Below are positions 1 through 12,256 of a stretch of DNA of 64,000 nt, in pieces (within the stretch, counting starts at the first letter, position 1; each line of letters begins with the position of its first letter). The stretch spans positions 124,001-188,000 of the forward strand of contig JACATO010001736.1 in assembly GCA_018389105.1 (NCBI GenBank), written 5' to 3'. The position numbers were made by a program, and so were the translations under genes. Below the pieces are notes generated by a model. That model ran no database searches. It saw only the letters and a list, made by a program, of their open reading frames with translations, and was not told where the DNA came from. The DNA comes from Nautilus pompilius. Lineage: Eukaryota; Mollusca; Cephalopoda; Nautilida; Nautilidae.

Positions 1-119
1 AGACTACTACTTGTGAATTCATACAGTAACTTATGATTTATTTTCTTGATATAATTGTTTATACATATTATTTAATTAAATTTTTAATAAATATGTAGTT
101 TCTATTTTACTGCTTCATT

Positions 120-136
120 TTTTTTTTTATTTTCAG
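120..136 (+). promoter_or_regulatory. Putative 3' splice site in the 5'UTR of the zinc-finger gene
   Basis: A T-rich tract ending in TTTTCAG lies about 115 bases before the ATG of the zinc-finger frame. Animal zinc-finger genes often keep all fingers in one last exon with upstream leader exons, so a spliced leader exon outside the window is plausible. No upstream exon is visible. Confidence 0.45.
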
Positions 137-250
137 ATTTGGAATAAAATGAAAAATGCAGGAGTGTTTATCTTTAACATCATGGAGGAAAATTATAATC
201 TTTAATTAAAAATTTTACATCCTTCAGCATAACAGCTCTGACTGATTACC

Positions 251-1357
251 ATGAGGAGCCAAAAACACACTGAGATTTGCTATAGCTGTGGACATTGTCA
301 GAAGGAATTTATTTTAAAATCTCAGTTAATCAAACACATTAACAGCATTCATTCAGAGAATCTCTACAGATGTCAGCACTGTGAACAGTCATTTTCCCAG
401 CATGAGCATTTTATGGATCACATCCAGTGCCATTCCAGCAAATATGAATGTGAACTTTGTGGAAAATTGTTCAAGTTTCATTGTCATCTTGTCAACCATG
501 TTCAAGCTCACAACGTGGAAAAACTGTACAAATGTAAACAATGTGACAAATCCTTTTCTCAGCATAAGCATCTGTGGGATCACATTCATTGCCATTCCAG
601 CAAGAAACACAAATGTGAGCACTGTGAAAAGTCATTCACTCGGCGTCACCATCTGATTGACCATGTTAGAACACACACTGGGGAAAAGCCTTACAAGTGT
701 GGGCTTTGCGGAATATCATTTACTCAGCGTAGTAATCTCACTGTTCATGTTCGAACGCACACTGGGAATAAACCGTACAAGTGCAAGTACTGCGGAAAAT
801 TATTCAATCTCTATGATAACATGGTTAGACACATTAGGACTCACACTGGCGAGAAGCCTTACATGTGTGACTATTGTGGAAAGTCATTTACTGACAACGG
901 TACTCTGATTAGACACGTTAGGACTCACACTGGAGAAAAACCCTACAAGTGTGACTATTGTAGAAAATTGTTTACTGACAAAAGTAATCTTATTGCACAC
1001 GTTAGAACTCACACTGGGGAAAAAATTTACAAGTGTTTTCACTGTGGGAAGTCATTTACTACTCTTCATTATCGAAATGCTCATGTTAGAATCCATACTG
1101 GACAAAAACCTTACAAGTGCACTCACTGTGAAAAGTCATTTACCCAACAATGTCACCTCATTGATCATACAAGAATTCACACTGGCGAAAAGCCATATAA
1201 CTGTGTCTGTTGTGGAAAGTCATTTACTCAGCGAAGTCATCTCACTATACATGTAAAAACTCACAGTAGGGAATCCTATAAATGTAATCAGTGTGGGAAA
1301 TCTTTTACTTCCACTAAGTGTTTCACTAAACATATTATATCTCATACTGAGAGATAA
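251..1357 (+). CDS. C2H2 zinc-finger protein with 13 tandem fingers
   Basis: This is an uninterrupted 368-codon frame made almost wholly of C2H2 fingers of the Kruppel type, so the product is probably a nuclear DNA-binding regulator. Thirteen fingers can be read in order. The first has H-x4-H spacing; the others are C-x2-C-x12-H-x3-H. From finger 5 onward they are joined by linkers close to TGEKP (variants TGNKP, TGEKI, TGQKP and a shortened SRES before the last finger). The linkers between fingers 1 to 5 are irregular. No KRAB, BTB or SCAN domain is visible; about ten residues precede finger 1. The start at 251 is the first ATG in frame after upstream stops. A polypyrimidine tract and AG at about 120-136 suggest a 5'UTR intron ending just upstream. 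All zinc ligands appear intact. Target sites and the exact orthologue cannot be told from sequence alone. Confidence 0.93.
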   Translation: MRSQKHTEICYSCGHCQKEFILKSQLIKHINSIHSENLYRCQHCEQSFSQHEHFMDHIQCHSSKYECELCGKLFKFHCHLVNHVQAHNVEKLYKCKQCDKSFSQHKHLWDHIHCHSSKKHKCEHCEKSFTRRHHLIDHVRTHTGEKPYKCGLCGISFTQRSNLTVHVRTHTGNKPYKCKYCGKLFNLYDNMVRHIRTHTGEKPYMCDYCGKSFTDNGTLIRHVRTHTGEKPYKCDYCRKLFTDKSNLIAHVRTHTGEKIYKCFHCGKSFTTLHYRNAHVRIHTGQKPYKCTHCEKSFTQQCHLIDHTRIHTGEKPYNCVCCGKSFTQRSHLTIHVKTHSRESYKCNQCGKSFTSTKCFTKHIISHTER

Positions 1358-3449
1358 CAGTCTACCATTACTTAGCTATTTCCTTCAAGCCAGTAGTTGT
1401 CATCACTTTTGTTTGCAATTGATGTCAGAGCTCTGTTTCAACCCCGACTGCTTTCTAGTGTTTTCTTTTTGATATTTTGATTATTAGATGCTATTATATA
1501 TATTGTATGCCCCAGCAGCTTTATGCCTTATTTGCTAACAACACTGAAATATACCATATTTTTTGAAGTATAATTTGATATGGAGTATAAGTCAAATTGG
1601 CAATTTTCCTATTTTGCTTTCCTTCATTCATGAATAAGTCAAGTTGGAGTATAAAACAAGGCCAGATCATATGGTAGTTGGCCAGTCTTTCAACCAGTCA
1701 GAGCAATACGTCTGTTCCTTCATAATACTGCTGCATCACATCTCAGTCTACACTACTTCTAGGCTCATGAATATTAATTAGGTGTTTTTTGTGTATCATT
1801 GAACTACTTTGTGGGATGATCTTCCAGATAAATAGGGATTTGAAATAGTTTTTCAACATGTTTGTAATCATGGAGAGATATTTGAAACAAATTGCAAACA
1901 TTATCATCAGTTTTGGTATTGAAAGCCTTGTGTTTATTTTTAGTTGCTGCATGACATCATTGATCATCGGGTGATCCTGTCATTTGTGTTGTTGAAATGC
2001 CTACTTTAAAAAGCCAAACTTGTCATATTTATCTGTCTTCAACAGTTATTTGATTTTGAGCTAGTACATCATACTCAAATTCACAAAATTCAACTCACAA
2101 TTTCATTTTTGATAGCATGAATCAATATTCAGCTCATTTTCTGGTTGTTATTGATTGGTGCTTCAGTGAGCACATTAACACTGAGTTGCTCACTCAATTA
2201 GCAAATGGGAAATTTCTTTGGTATAAATGACTTGTTCATTTAATCATTACTAACCAATGCTAACTTATTTTTACAAAGAGTTACAGCTAGTTGTTGATAA
2301 AGTAATTCTCACAAGTCACATCCAATTTAATTGCTATTGCATGGCTCTGTCAGTTCTAAGACTATCTGTTTTGTCAAAGCATGCTGTGTATGTTGTCATC
2401 CTTTTTGTGTGTGTGTATGCCTTGCCTAAATATTTTTGAAAAAATCATAGTAAAGACATTTTACTCATAGTGGAGCCTTATAGCCACAGTTCTATCATTT
2501 TATAAGGGTGTCTTAAAAAAGACTTGTAGATGACCAGTCTTTATGCTAGATAAAACCACAACAGGAATTTTTTCCTTGAAGAATGCATATGAGAGCAAGG
2601 GATATGGTTCATATATGGATAAAATTTTACTGTTGAAAATGGTCTGCTGGGCTTGAAATGCATCAGTTGTCCATCTAAAGGTTAAAAAATAGTCAGCATG
2701 GCTTCTGTTTTGAATGGCTCTGCTTGTCAACAACCAGAGTAACTTAGACAGGCAACAGAGTTTGATATGGTTCTGCAGAAATGTTTGGTTGAGAAATATT
2801 AAATGACTGGCTAGTACCATGACCAAAGGTCTTTGATCTTCCTTATCATTATACATCAGCTAGTTTTTACAGTGGAGGCCAAAACATATAATTGTGGATG
2901 AACCAATGATTACTCACATAACAGAGTTCAAAGAGCTGCCTGAATTTTGGTGCGACAAGTGGGCTTCTCTCAGATTTGTTCAAATGTTTATAAATAATAG
3001 TAAAGCCAGTATTCAAGTTTGTCAGTCATGTAGGGAGAACAATGGCATGGCAGATTTTATATGTAAGTGTTCTAAATTCTGACATGCTGACATCTAGTAA
3101 GATTAATGAATTGTGCTACATTTTAATAGTGAAAAAGAAGAAAAGATACAGAAGATAGTGCGAAAACGATGTTTGGCTGGTGTTTGAGTTTCAAAAATTG
3201 TACAGTAAAGGGTAAATATTCAGTTCAGCACCACAAACCATTAAACCTTTTTTAGGTCTGTCTGATTCAGGTGGAATACTCATTGTCCAGGAGACACCGA
3301 TATCTCAGAAATACTTCAAAGGTCGGTTTACCTGTGATGTCAGTTATGAATGAAGGATTTGGTTGTCCAGGCATACCTATAAAGGTATTTTCTGTGTGGT
3401 ATAATTGAAATATGCAAAATTATTTATGGGAGACATTCTTAGGTTTGTT
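1358..3449. other. Zinc-finger gene 3' flank and intergenic DNA
   Basis: No recognisable gene was found. Short open frames occur (118 codons on the minus strand at 2500-2856; 62 codons on the plus strand at 2894-3082), but they have no motif I recognise. Part is probably the 3'UTR of the zinc-finger gene. This stretch has no visible copy elsewhere in the window, unlike nearly everything to its right. Confidence 0.5.
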
Positions 3450-6140
3450 TCTTTTTTTTTTAAATATAATTAGTAAGTCTTGCGCTACCAGTTCGGAAAT
3501 GTACGATAGATAAACACAAGACTAAGCCTGTATCGGATGGACAGTAGAAAAAAGCTGCTGTGTAATGCGATCTGTTAGCGTGAAACGTCAATAGTAGAAA
3601 CAAATAATTGTTCAGATTGATCAAGAGAGATGTTGAGGTGAATCTGAGATTTTAAAAAAACCTATTATAATACACATTACCATATGCACTCACAGTTTAA
3701 ACATTCTAATCAATAGATACCTACAGGAACAATTTCTAAAATTAATGTCAGAGGGGGAAAAATTGATTTCAAATGATACACACAAGTTTCAAATTCAAAA
3801 AAAAAAAAAATTAAAATGCTTTATTGCATAGAAGAGTTAGTTGGTTATTATATCTATCATTTATTATTAATATTTAAATATAGAAATCATTTGTATTTGG
3901 GATGATCTCATTTTTGGCCGCTCATAAAATCTTGACTGGGGTCGAATGTTTTTGGGGCTTCTCTGGCAGACCAGGCTCGCAGCAAATGATTGTCTGCGGG
4001 CCTGTCTCTGAACGAGTTTGCTTTCTTTCCTGATTGTGCACACCTTAGATTGATGAGAACTGAGAGAAGCTTAGGCTAAGATAGGTTCCACCTGTGTCGG
4101 GTAGAAGGCTACCGTCCGGAGGAGAGAAGAAAACGGTTGAGGGAATTCGAGGGTAAAAAAAAAATTATGAATCGTTTTGAGGAAAATTACATTTTTTAGC
4201 GAGTATGTCAACAAAGTAGACTTCCATGGAAACGGATCTGCTTTATATAAGCATACACAAATAAAAGAGGAATCAATAAGTATCTTTAATTCGTTTCCTT
4301 GTAGTTTAGCTTAATATCGATGGAACTTACCCCTTAAAGAAGAAAAATATCAGCGTGAATGGTAATGGGTCTTGCATTATTAATTACAGGAAATGAGGTG
4401 CTGCCATCTTTAGTGAGTCATGAGCAACAAAAAATGAAAGACAATAAAAAAGTGTAGTAAACTCCGACCTGGAGTAGTTACTGAAAAATGGAAGTTGATG
4501 TATTTCCGAGGAACAGTTCATAGGTTATAACAAATAAAGACCTTTGACATTTTGACTTTGTTGCTTTATTACTTTGATCAACCCGCAAAGTTGATCAGGT
4601 GCGTTGTTATCATGCGATTGGCAGATTTTGGTAAAAATCTGAATGAAAACCGAGCATCGAAAGAACCGGCCTCCGAATCCTTTAAGCCGTAATTTGGACG
4701 AGGACAAAATGAGTGGGATCAATGGGAACAGGACGAACGCCCGCGCCTGAGATCAGCAGCCACTAAAATCATGTGTACAGTTTGTGTTTACTGTAAATCT
4801 ACCATTTAACTCTTTGAGGAGGAGGATGACTGGTGTATTTATCTAAGGAAAAAAAATCATTGCATGGTATTACTGACTCCAAAGACATCTTTTGGGAATA
4901 GATTGGGCAAGTAAGTACTTGATCTGTCATGGAGTGATGAAGGTACTGAGACTCTGGATAAGACTTATGGTAATCTCCAGGCCAACAGGGGCAGGGGTTC
5001 GTCAGGTCAGTTTTTATTTTATCAGCGAAAGTAACATTTACAAGAAATCACTCATTAGAATAGATAAATAATATTAACTATAGTTTTGCTATCATAAAAT
5101 AACGAGTATCAATGACCGTCATTACGCAAACTTGAGAAACATTCGCCTTTGTTCATTTATGTTTGAAGTCACAATTCCTTCCACCTTCTTACGAGAATCT
5201 GCACGAGTCTTCTCCAACAAGGCATTCTTTTGTTCCACGGCTGCAAAAAAACTCATTTTCACTCATTGTTTGGCTACTGATGTTTAGAAAATACCCCACC
5301 GTTTCCTGATGTTAGGGACTTGTAATTCATACAATGGTTCTTTGGCTATCAGCCAGATTTATTTGGCAGATTAAGCCTGAAGACTAAGGATGGTCGCGAT
5401 TGGTACAGTTACATTATACTAAGTGTATAAATTAATAAAACGTAGATCATTGCTATGGATAGTAGACAGGACCGCTAAAGAATTCAGTCTGACAAGTTAC
5501 AGAAGCTGCTAATCCAATTTAGAAAGATAGTCACAAACAAGTGAGCAATTATTTAAAAATCAAAAGCATAAATAGAGAAACGTGATGCAGATCTGCTGTA
5601 TAGCCCCTGGTAGGAATCACCACAAAGTGATTTAAGTAACTTTTAAAAACATTTTGGATGGATGGCTAGAAACAAAGGAGGTGGCGGTAGGTAGCCATTG
5701 TTCTTGTCTTGAATTTGGATGTTTCTAAGGACACCTCGGAGAGAGATGAGGAAGGTATTTCCCACGGTAAGTGACTGAGCAAGTTTGAGTAGGGAGCGGA
5801 AAACAAGGCACAAATCTGTGACCTGATTTCCCATGATATCCCCTCTGCTAGGACCCGAAAAGGTTTATTAGATTAAACTCTTTCATTTATTTATGTGGTA
5901 AAGGTTAGAGAGCACGAAAGATACCAAAATGATCGGGGAGGATGGATAAACCATGTTAGGGAGATACGCAAATCAGTCTTCAATCTTGGCAGACCGGTAG
6001 CTACCAATTACAGCACCAATCTCATATCAGTCAAGTAAATTTGTTCGCGATAAAAAACGTAAGAATCCCGCGATGCGTTAAGAACATTTTATGATTGTGG
6101 TTCACGAATTATTAATGGTCGATTTGATTGAGAAACAAAC
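3450..6140 (+). repeat. U0: deleted remnant of the segmental duplication unit
   Basis: Three blocks match the complete unit U1 in the same order and orientation. 3468-3790 matches about 14710-15010. About 4645-4850 matches about 15035-15250. About 4967-6133 matches about 18465-19640. Between the first two lies about 860 bp with no match in U1 or U2. Between the second and third, about 3 kb of U1 is missing. At about 6133 the similarity passes directly into the start of U1, so the module array and VWD exons of this copy are gone. U2 also matches these blocks (58530 onward and 61105-62260). Confidence 0.85.
4967..5005 (+). pseudogene. Eroded signal-peptide exon of the U0 EGF/VWD gene copy
   Basis: The 3' half of exon 1 (as at 18465-18505) is recognisable, including the run up to the GTCAGT donor at 5006, followed by a well-conserved intron 1. 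The 5' half, with the initiator ATG and leucine-rich core, is replaced by unrelated sequence, and no TATA box precedes it. With the downstream exons also deleted, this copy cannot make the protein. Confidence 0.8.
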
Positions 6141-9100
6141 AGACAAATGAAACCACCTTTAAAAAATCTATTAATTTTAAAATTCTTTTAACAATTTTCC
6201 ATGTTCTTCATTTTCGTAAAAAAACTAAATCTTTACTTATATATCGCGACAAATAGATACTGACTGTGAGAAGTTATTTTCTTTGATGAAACTTTCAAGA
6301 GAATTGGTTAATAGAATCTCTCTCGATTATCGGTTTACTTAGAGTGTTATAACACTATTAGATTCAAAAGTACAATTTTATTTAAACTGTTTCTCTTATT
6401 ATGGAACTTTTGGAAAAAATTATTGATTTTTCCTTGCATGACCTTTAATTTTAAAAGATTAAGCATCTTTAATGAAATAGAGTCATAGCTGTCAGAACTG
6501 AATGGATATTTCAACATACAATGTAGTTAAAAGTCTGGAAATGAAATCAAAGTAATGAGAAAGAACTAAAGTTTGGAAGAGAATTCACGCTGGGGAAAAA
6601 TTCCTCTTTTCTTAGACTTTATGGACAGTTGAAACAAAAGCTGCCTTTTTCACGAGGCATTTACTATCATTTTAATTTAATACTATGCAAACATAATGTA
6701 ACTATGGTTCTTCATGGCAATTTCCTAAATAAAAGCTAAAATAACGATTTCGTTCAGCGTGATTCTTTTTCAGTATACACAAATGATGTTCTGAGAGAGT
6801 GCTGTGGCTTTATGGAAAATATGGCCCCAACTTCTAGAACCGTAAAACTTTTCAGCGCATGGAGGGAGCCGAGGTGCAGCTGGTGTTGTCTCAGACAGAC
6901 ACCAAAAAGGCCAATCTTCCCAAGAGTCTGTGAAATGGAACCAAGTCAGAAAGAAGTAAAATCTCTTGAATCCAGCTCACTAATCTCATCCAGACTGTAT
7001 GGGAACATCGAGATGCTCTAATTGAAGGATAATGTTCTGATAAAATTTCATATGCATTCTGTTTACAAGTGGTAGTATTAGTCAGTCGATCGAGTAATCT
7101 GTTGCAACGTGATTACTGCTGGGGCTAATCACTTCTGAAGGGTCTCTGTATGTATTGCATGTTCTCAACACTTCAGGCTGCCTTGCGCATAATACACTAC
7201 AATTCTAGTTATATTCATTTCAGATGCTGGGCCACGTGATGGACTAGTTATCAGTGGACCATGAAAATGGAAGGACTAAAAAAATTTGAAATTTTTGCCA
7301 GTAATTTTGCTTTTGGAAAACCAACAATAACTGACCATACTACAGAAAGTTAATTCGACAGACAACTTGTCAGTTTTCTTAACTAAATCACTGCAATTTA
7401 GCAGTTTTTCAAAACCAAAATAAATTAATTGCAGCCTATTTTTCTAGCTTGTTTTTATTTTAGAGTAATACAGACATTATATAATTTATAACAACAAATG
7501 CAACATTCCTACTTGGTAAGGACTTTGGGAAATCTAACCGGACAGGGTCAGTGAACACTAAAATGTACTGTTGGCTTTCTTTCCTCTTGAAATAATATAA
7601 CCATTAATAGCTGCTCAATTTAGTAGCAACCCATGCCACATACTTAAAAAAAACATCATAGATATATGCACTGAGCCAGAGTGACTTGTCTAGCAGAGAA
7701 GCCCTCATCAGCTAAGCAGATGTAATGCATTGGTTATGTCATTCACACTGAGAGTCGAGGTTTGAAAATATCAAAATAGACAAGGTATGGTCAACTGCAA
7801 TGGTAATCATAAGCATGGTGGCCAAAAGAAATGGTAGGACACATTAGTCACTGCAAAAGGTTTTGGCATCTCTATGGACAACTGTTAGGTAGTGGCACTT
7901 TACAAAGCAAAGTGGCAAGGATCGCTGCTCTAGATTTGACTTCAATAAGAACACCGGATGTGACTCTCCCCAGATTGTCCATTTCCTAAAACAAGGGCAT
8001 AAACTGACAACTTTCCAGGGAAATTTCCTGTACCAAAGATATGGACTGAGGTTCAATCAAGATCTTACACAAACATTCAGCTACAATAGCATCATGAATA
8101 CTTGCAGTACCTGATCATGTGCTTGCTAAAGGTGTGTTGTAACCATACTGCTAAACATATGGAGCCCTCATGGTGGAGTACCAAGAAAACTCGTATTAAA
8201 TTTCATTACTAGTTTATTTTAGTGTCATCTCTCGCCTTCAGCTTGTAGCTGCACAGTAGATTCTCCATACAAAGCAGGTATCAGTAGATTTTAGTTTCAT
8301 ACATTGAGACAAACATATATTTTAACTTACAGGAAGTTTAAAGATGACATTTACATAAAACAGGCCTAGAGAAATACACAACTTATACAAATATGTTTAA
8401 TGCAGATTATGGCTTCAATAAGTAGGCAAGATACAATACATCATAGCTTACACAGAGGCATGAAGCTATATATATCACTGCATATAAAAGCCAGCAGCCT
8501 AATAAAGCTTTGCATAAGAAATCTAACTTTACTTTAGTCATCAGTAAATGTCAGGTTAACAGGGTAACATGAGAATTACTAAAATCATAACTAATTTGTA
8601 GGATTTTAAATTTATGAGAAACAAGAGCAGCTATAAAAATCAAAGCACTTAGTCTTTTTTAATTTAAAGATGAGTCATCTCCCTTGTTTTAAAATATTAA
8701 ACCAGTTTATCAAGTGATATAAAATTTTTAAAAAAGTCTTTCTGAACCAACCAGTTAATGTTCTGAATCACAGATTCAGAAAAAATGTCATAATTCTTGC
8801 ATCCCATCCAAAAAGAACTATCATTTAAATGCCATTAATTAAAAATTAATTACGTTAAAAAATAATCTTGGAAACTGGTATAACCCAAATACCAATTTTT
8901 TGGGTTGTTTTCCATACTTAAAATTTATTCAAACATTTTTTTCAGACATTGATACACTTGATAAACAAACAGTTTTAAATTAAATGTTTCTGCCAGCAGC
9001 AAAAGTCTGTCAAATAAAATTTGGCTGGATACCACTATGCCAACATCATTTCAGCCAAGTTTCATTTGAATGTTACTATTATCATATTCAAGCTGTCTGA

Positions 9101-10398
9101 AGACAATTTCTATACACTTAATGTCTCAAAAAAGGGCAAAGAATCCAGTTTAGATTTCATTATTTTAAAAACGTTTTAAGTACTGAAAAAAAAAAAATTA
9201 ACATTTAAAGGGTTAATAAATGTGACAATTTGAGAAAGTCTTTACATTCTCTGCATTCCTACCTAGAAATGATAAAGCAAATGAAAAATCTTGAGATGTA
9301 GAAAATTGAAATAGACTGATGTTTATTCAGAGGTGACAGCGTTACATTACATAAATGTTCAAAACTGCAATAAATTCTTACGAATTCGGTGCACAGAAAT
9401 TTTAAAAAAATACAATTGGACACTGACAACTGACTATTAATTAGGATAGGTCTCAAAATGCTACTGTAGATTCTTGGGACATAGATAAATCAAAGAAGAA
9501 AAGCAAACAACTTTTAGTATATTCTTTGACCTTTAAGCAGCTGTATAAACTGACTTATGAAGATAAACCAACATCCATTCCTTCCATAAACACAAAACTA
9601 CAATATTAATGCTTTATACTAAACTTCCAATTTGCTTAAAGGATTTTTTAAAAAGTTACAAGCTTCCATAAGTCGAGATAAAACTACAATCAAAATTATT
9701 TTTACCTAAAAAAATATTGCTTGTAGAAGAAAAACTACTACAAACAGTTCTAAAGTAAAAAAAATTTCAGCATAAAATAGAGTTGTCAAAAAGTTTAATA
9801 CTGTGGAAGATATATCTCAACAGCCTTCCCATCCCGTTATGTAGGTAGACAGAAGACATTACATCTTTATATGTAAGTACAGTTACAACTACCACATCAA
9901 CCAAAGAAATGATAAATCTCATAGAACACCCTCTCCTGTGGTATATAGACAGAGAGATACATCTCAACAAACTGTAACCACCCTTTCAACACACCTAGCT
10001 CTATGAACGAATACACAGTATTCCCTGACTAACACTCTGAAGCAGCTAGTTATGTAAGAAATGCATTCAGTTTCTGGACTCTAACATCCAGGTAAATTAT
10101 AATACACTAAAGAATAACACTATTCAAATACTGTTTTTTTTTTTTTTAAAAAAGGCCAAATTTTGCTGATTCTGAATTTGAAATTCAATAAATTGGACCA
10201 TAATTCCATATTTATTCTCTTGATACTTTTGGACCCTTGACTTTAAATCTGGAAAGAAGCAGAAAGAAATAAAATAGTACTGTTCCATAAGCTCCAAGTT
10301 AATGCATCATTGCAAGACAAACATAGCAGCAGCATCAGTCATGTCCATGAGAGATCAGGTGAAACCAGGCTTGACAACTATATCCTGCTTCTGAGCAC
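6140..10398. other. Noncoding left part of U1, including probable 3'UTR of the PAFAH1B-like gene
   Basis: No convincing gene was found. Short frames exist around 6786-7021 but differ between U1 and U2 by indels that break frame. The block from about 8220 to 9480 is closely kept in U2 (52338-53610), while the stretch just left of it (7795-8215) is diverged. Because the block adjoins the last PAFAH1B exon on its 3' side, it could be a long 3'UTR. I saw no decisive polyadenylation evidence. Confidence 0.4.
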
Positions 10399-10701
10399 TT
10401 AGCTGGAAAGCAGTTCTGCATCACTGCACGTGCCTTCCACTTTAACAAATGTTTGCAGTAGTTCCTGCACCTCTTCCCACAGGGGTTCAAAAAGTTTCTG
10501 GTAGCCCTGTGTTGTCAGGTGCAGGTAGTCGTACATGTCACAGTGGCTGATTGAAGCATCAAATGGACTGACGAAGAGATTCACATCCACAGGAAAGAAA
10601 TTTGCATTCAGCAATTTTGGCAACTTCTCAGCCAGTATCTTGTTGATGATTCTGATCTTCTCTCTCAGGGGGTTTGGATTTCTTCCTCTGGGAGGAATTC
10701 C
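10399..10701 (-). CDS. PAFAH1B2: PAFAH1B-like SGNH hydrolase, last coding exon (U1)
   Basis: This exon codes 100 residues plus stop and corresponds to the C-terminal exon of the catalytic alpha subunits of platelet-activating-factor acetylhydrolase 1B, which hydrolyse the sn-2 acetyl ester of PAF in the cytosol. It opens with the PPRGRNPNPLR segment, typical of the family after the central strand, and contains DMYDYLHLT, the family block holding the catalytic Asp and His (D-x-x-H). The acceptor is TTTTTTAG|GGAATT and the entry phase is 0, matching exon 5. The tail after the His block is longer than in vertebrate homologues. The vertebrate paralogue (B2 or B3) cannot be assigned; the symbol denotes the family only. 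Confidence 0.85.
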   Translation of the reverse strand, partial: GIPPRGRNPNPLREKIRIINKILAEKLPKLLNANFFPVDVNLFVSPFDASISHCDMYDYLHLTTQGYQKLFEPLWEEVQELLQTFVKVEGTCSDAELLSS

Positions 10702-12133
10702 CTAAAAAATACAAACAAGCAATCATTTTAATACATTGCTGTGCTTTCTGGAGTTCAGCAGCTGACCAGTGGAGATAGCAGCTATGAGTCTGTTCCTACC
10801 ACCATATACAACTAAAGACAACATGTGGTCTTTCCCCTATCAAATTATCACAGGAAAAAATCTGCGGTATGAAAGAATAGCCAATATGGAGGGAACATGT
10901 TGGAAAACAAGAAAGTACTTAGCAAAGGGATGAGATAAAACCGCCAACAAAATCCTAGAACAGCATCTTTAGCCATAGGAAGATGGGATAAAAACCATTA
11001 AAAAACAAAACAACAGAAACTGCGAGAGGAAGGAAGACAAAACCACCATGTGCAGACTAACAGCAATTCTTGATTGTTGATTTTTTTCCATTTGATCACC
11101 TTGGAATATTTTAAGTTCCAGTCAGGTGTGTAGGATTCACATGATTTCAACAGACTTACTTTAAACAAAACTATTAAATTTCTCAAGACAAAAAACCTGT
11201 TTGCCAAATAGCAGAAAATTTAAATATTTTGATCTCCAATATAACTTGAAAATAAATAACGTTTCTCTTTTTAAATCAAGTTAAACAAAGCAACCAAATA
11301 TCGCTTGCTTGTTTGCGTTGTGGACCATGTCCTGACTTCAACATTGAGGTGGGGTACAGTTAGACACATTCTTGAGCAACAGTTAGCAGAGTTAACCAAG
11401 GATCATCTAAAATCCCTACTAGAATTCTTCATTTTTCAGATGTTGGAGAAAACATATCTGGTGAAGAAGAGTAAGAAGAAACCATACTAAGAATGTATAC
11501 CAAAGCAAGCTGGTCTCAAATGGGATTTGAATTTAGGAATCCAACAGTCTACCACTGGACCAAAGCACTTCCCTGCCAAATATCCAGCAGGGAGAACTCC
11601 TTGGCCCCCAACAGGAAGTCAGACAGTTCAGTTTAGAAGTTTACCAAAGTTTAGTTGTGATCTGCCCAGATTGTACTTATAGCAGCTTTACTCCACTCAG
11701 AACAATTAAAAGTTTCACAACTTATATTAAAACGAAAAGACAAGTTCAGTTAGAAAATATACCATAGATCCCATATTCTGATATTCTGAATGAGGGCAGA
11801 TTCTCTCAACCCAATTTGTAACTCATCTCTGACCAAAATACAAATCAGAAATCCATCAAGTAATTTTCATTTCCCAGAGCAGGAGAGGTTCCAAGACAAA
11901 TACCACAAAATAAATAAAAACAAATCAAATAAAGCCAGTCCTAGTTGCTGGCAATAATCTTTATCAAGCAGACAACTTAGGATTTGTAAAAATTTTTAAT
12001 CAGAACTCATTTCAGCATTAACCCAATTAGAAGTCTTAAGACAAATAATAGAGCTGTTGCAATCATTATTTACAAAAGGAAATATTTTCTTTCCAACTGA
12101 CGAATAACCCCACATCTTATAGAACAACGTTAC
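10702..12133 (-). other. Intron of the PAFAH1B-like gene (U1)
   Basis: Sequence between two exons with matching phase 0. No other gene seen. U2 differs here by several indels, including loss of about 110 bp corresponding to 10985-11095 and a 50-bp insertion near 55145. Confidence 0.6.
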
Positions 12134-12256
12134 CATGACGATAATCTGTGTCTCAGACTGCTTTTGGTGAATTGTTTTTGTGATTTCCAGAATTCTTTCA
12201 GCCACCTCATCTGCAGTATTGTCATGGTTGGTTGTTCCAACAAGGAGAATAATAAC
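12134..12256 (-). CDS. PAFAH1B2: PAFAH1B-like SGNH hydrolase, central exon (U1)
   Basis: A 123-bp exon codes 41 residues between TTTCTAG|GTT and ATG|GTAACG. It starts VIILLVGTTNHDNTADEV, which matches the family strand with the G-x-x-N block; the Asn helps form the oxyanion hole of SGNH hydrolases. In vertebrate homologues the block reads GTNNHENTAEEV. Both ends are phase 0, so it joins the exons at 14282-14398 and 10399-10701 without frame loss. Exon borders coincide with those I recall for vertebrate PAFAH1B2. Confidence 0.87.

Noticed and set aside
381-1256. Several other open frames overlapping the zinc-finger gene
   Set aside because: They are alternative-frame shadows of a repetitive C2H2 coding sequence.
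2500-2856. 118-codon minus-strand frame as a gene
   Set aside because: No recognisable domain, no splice or promoter support; may be chance in the zinc-finger gene's flank.
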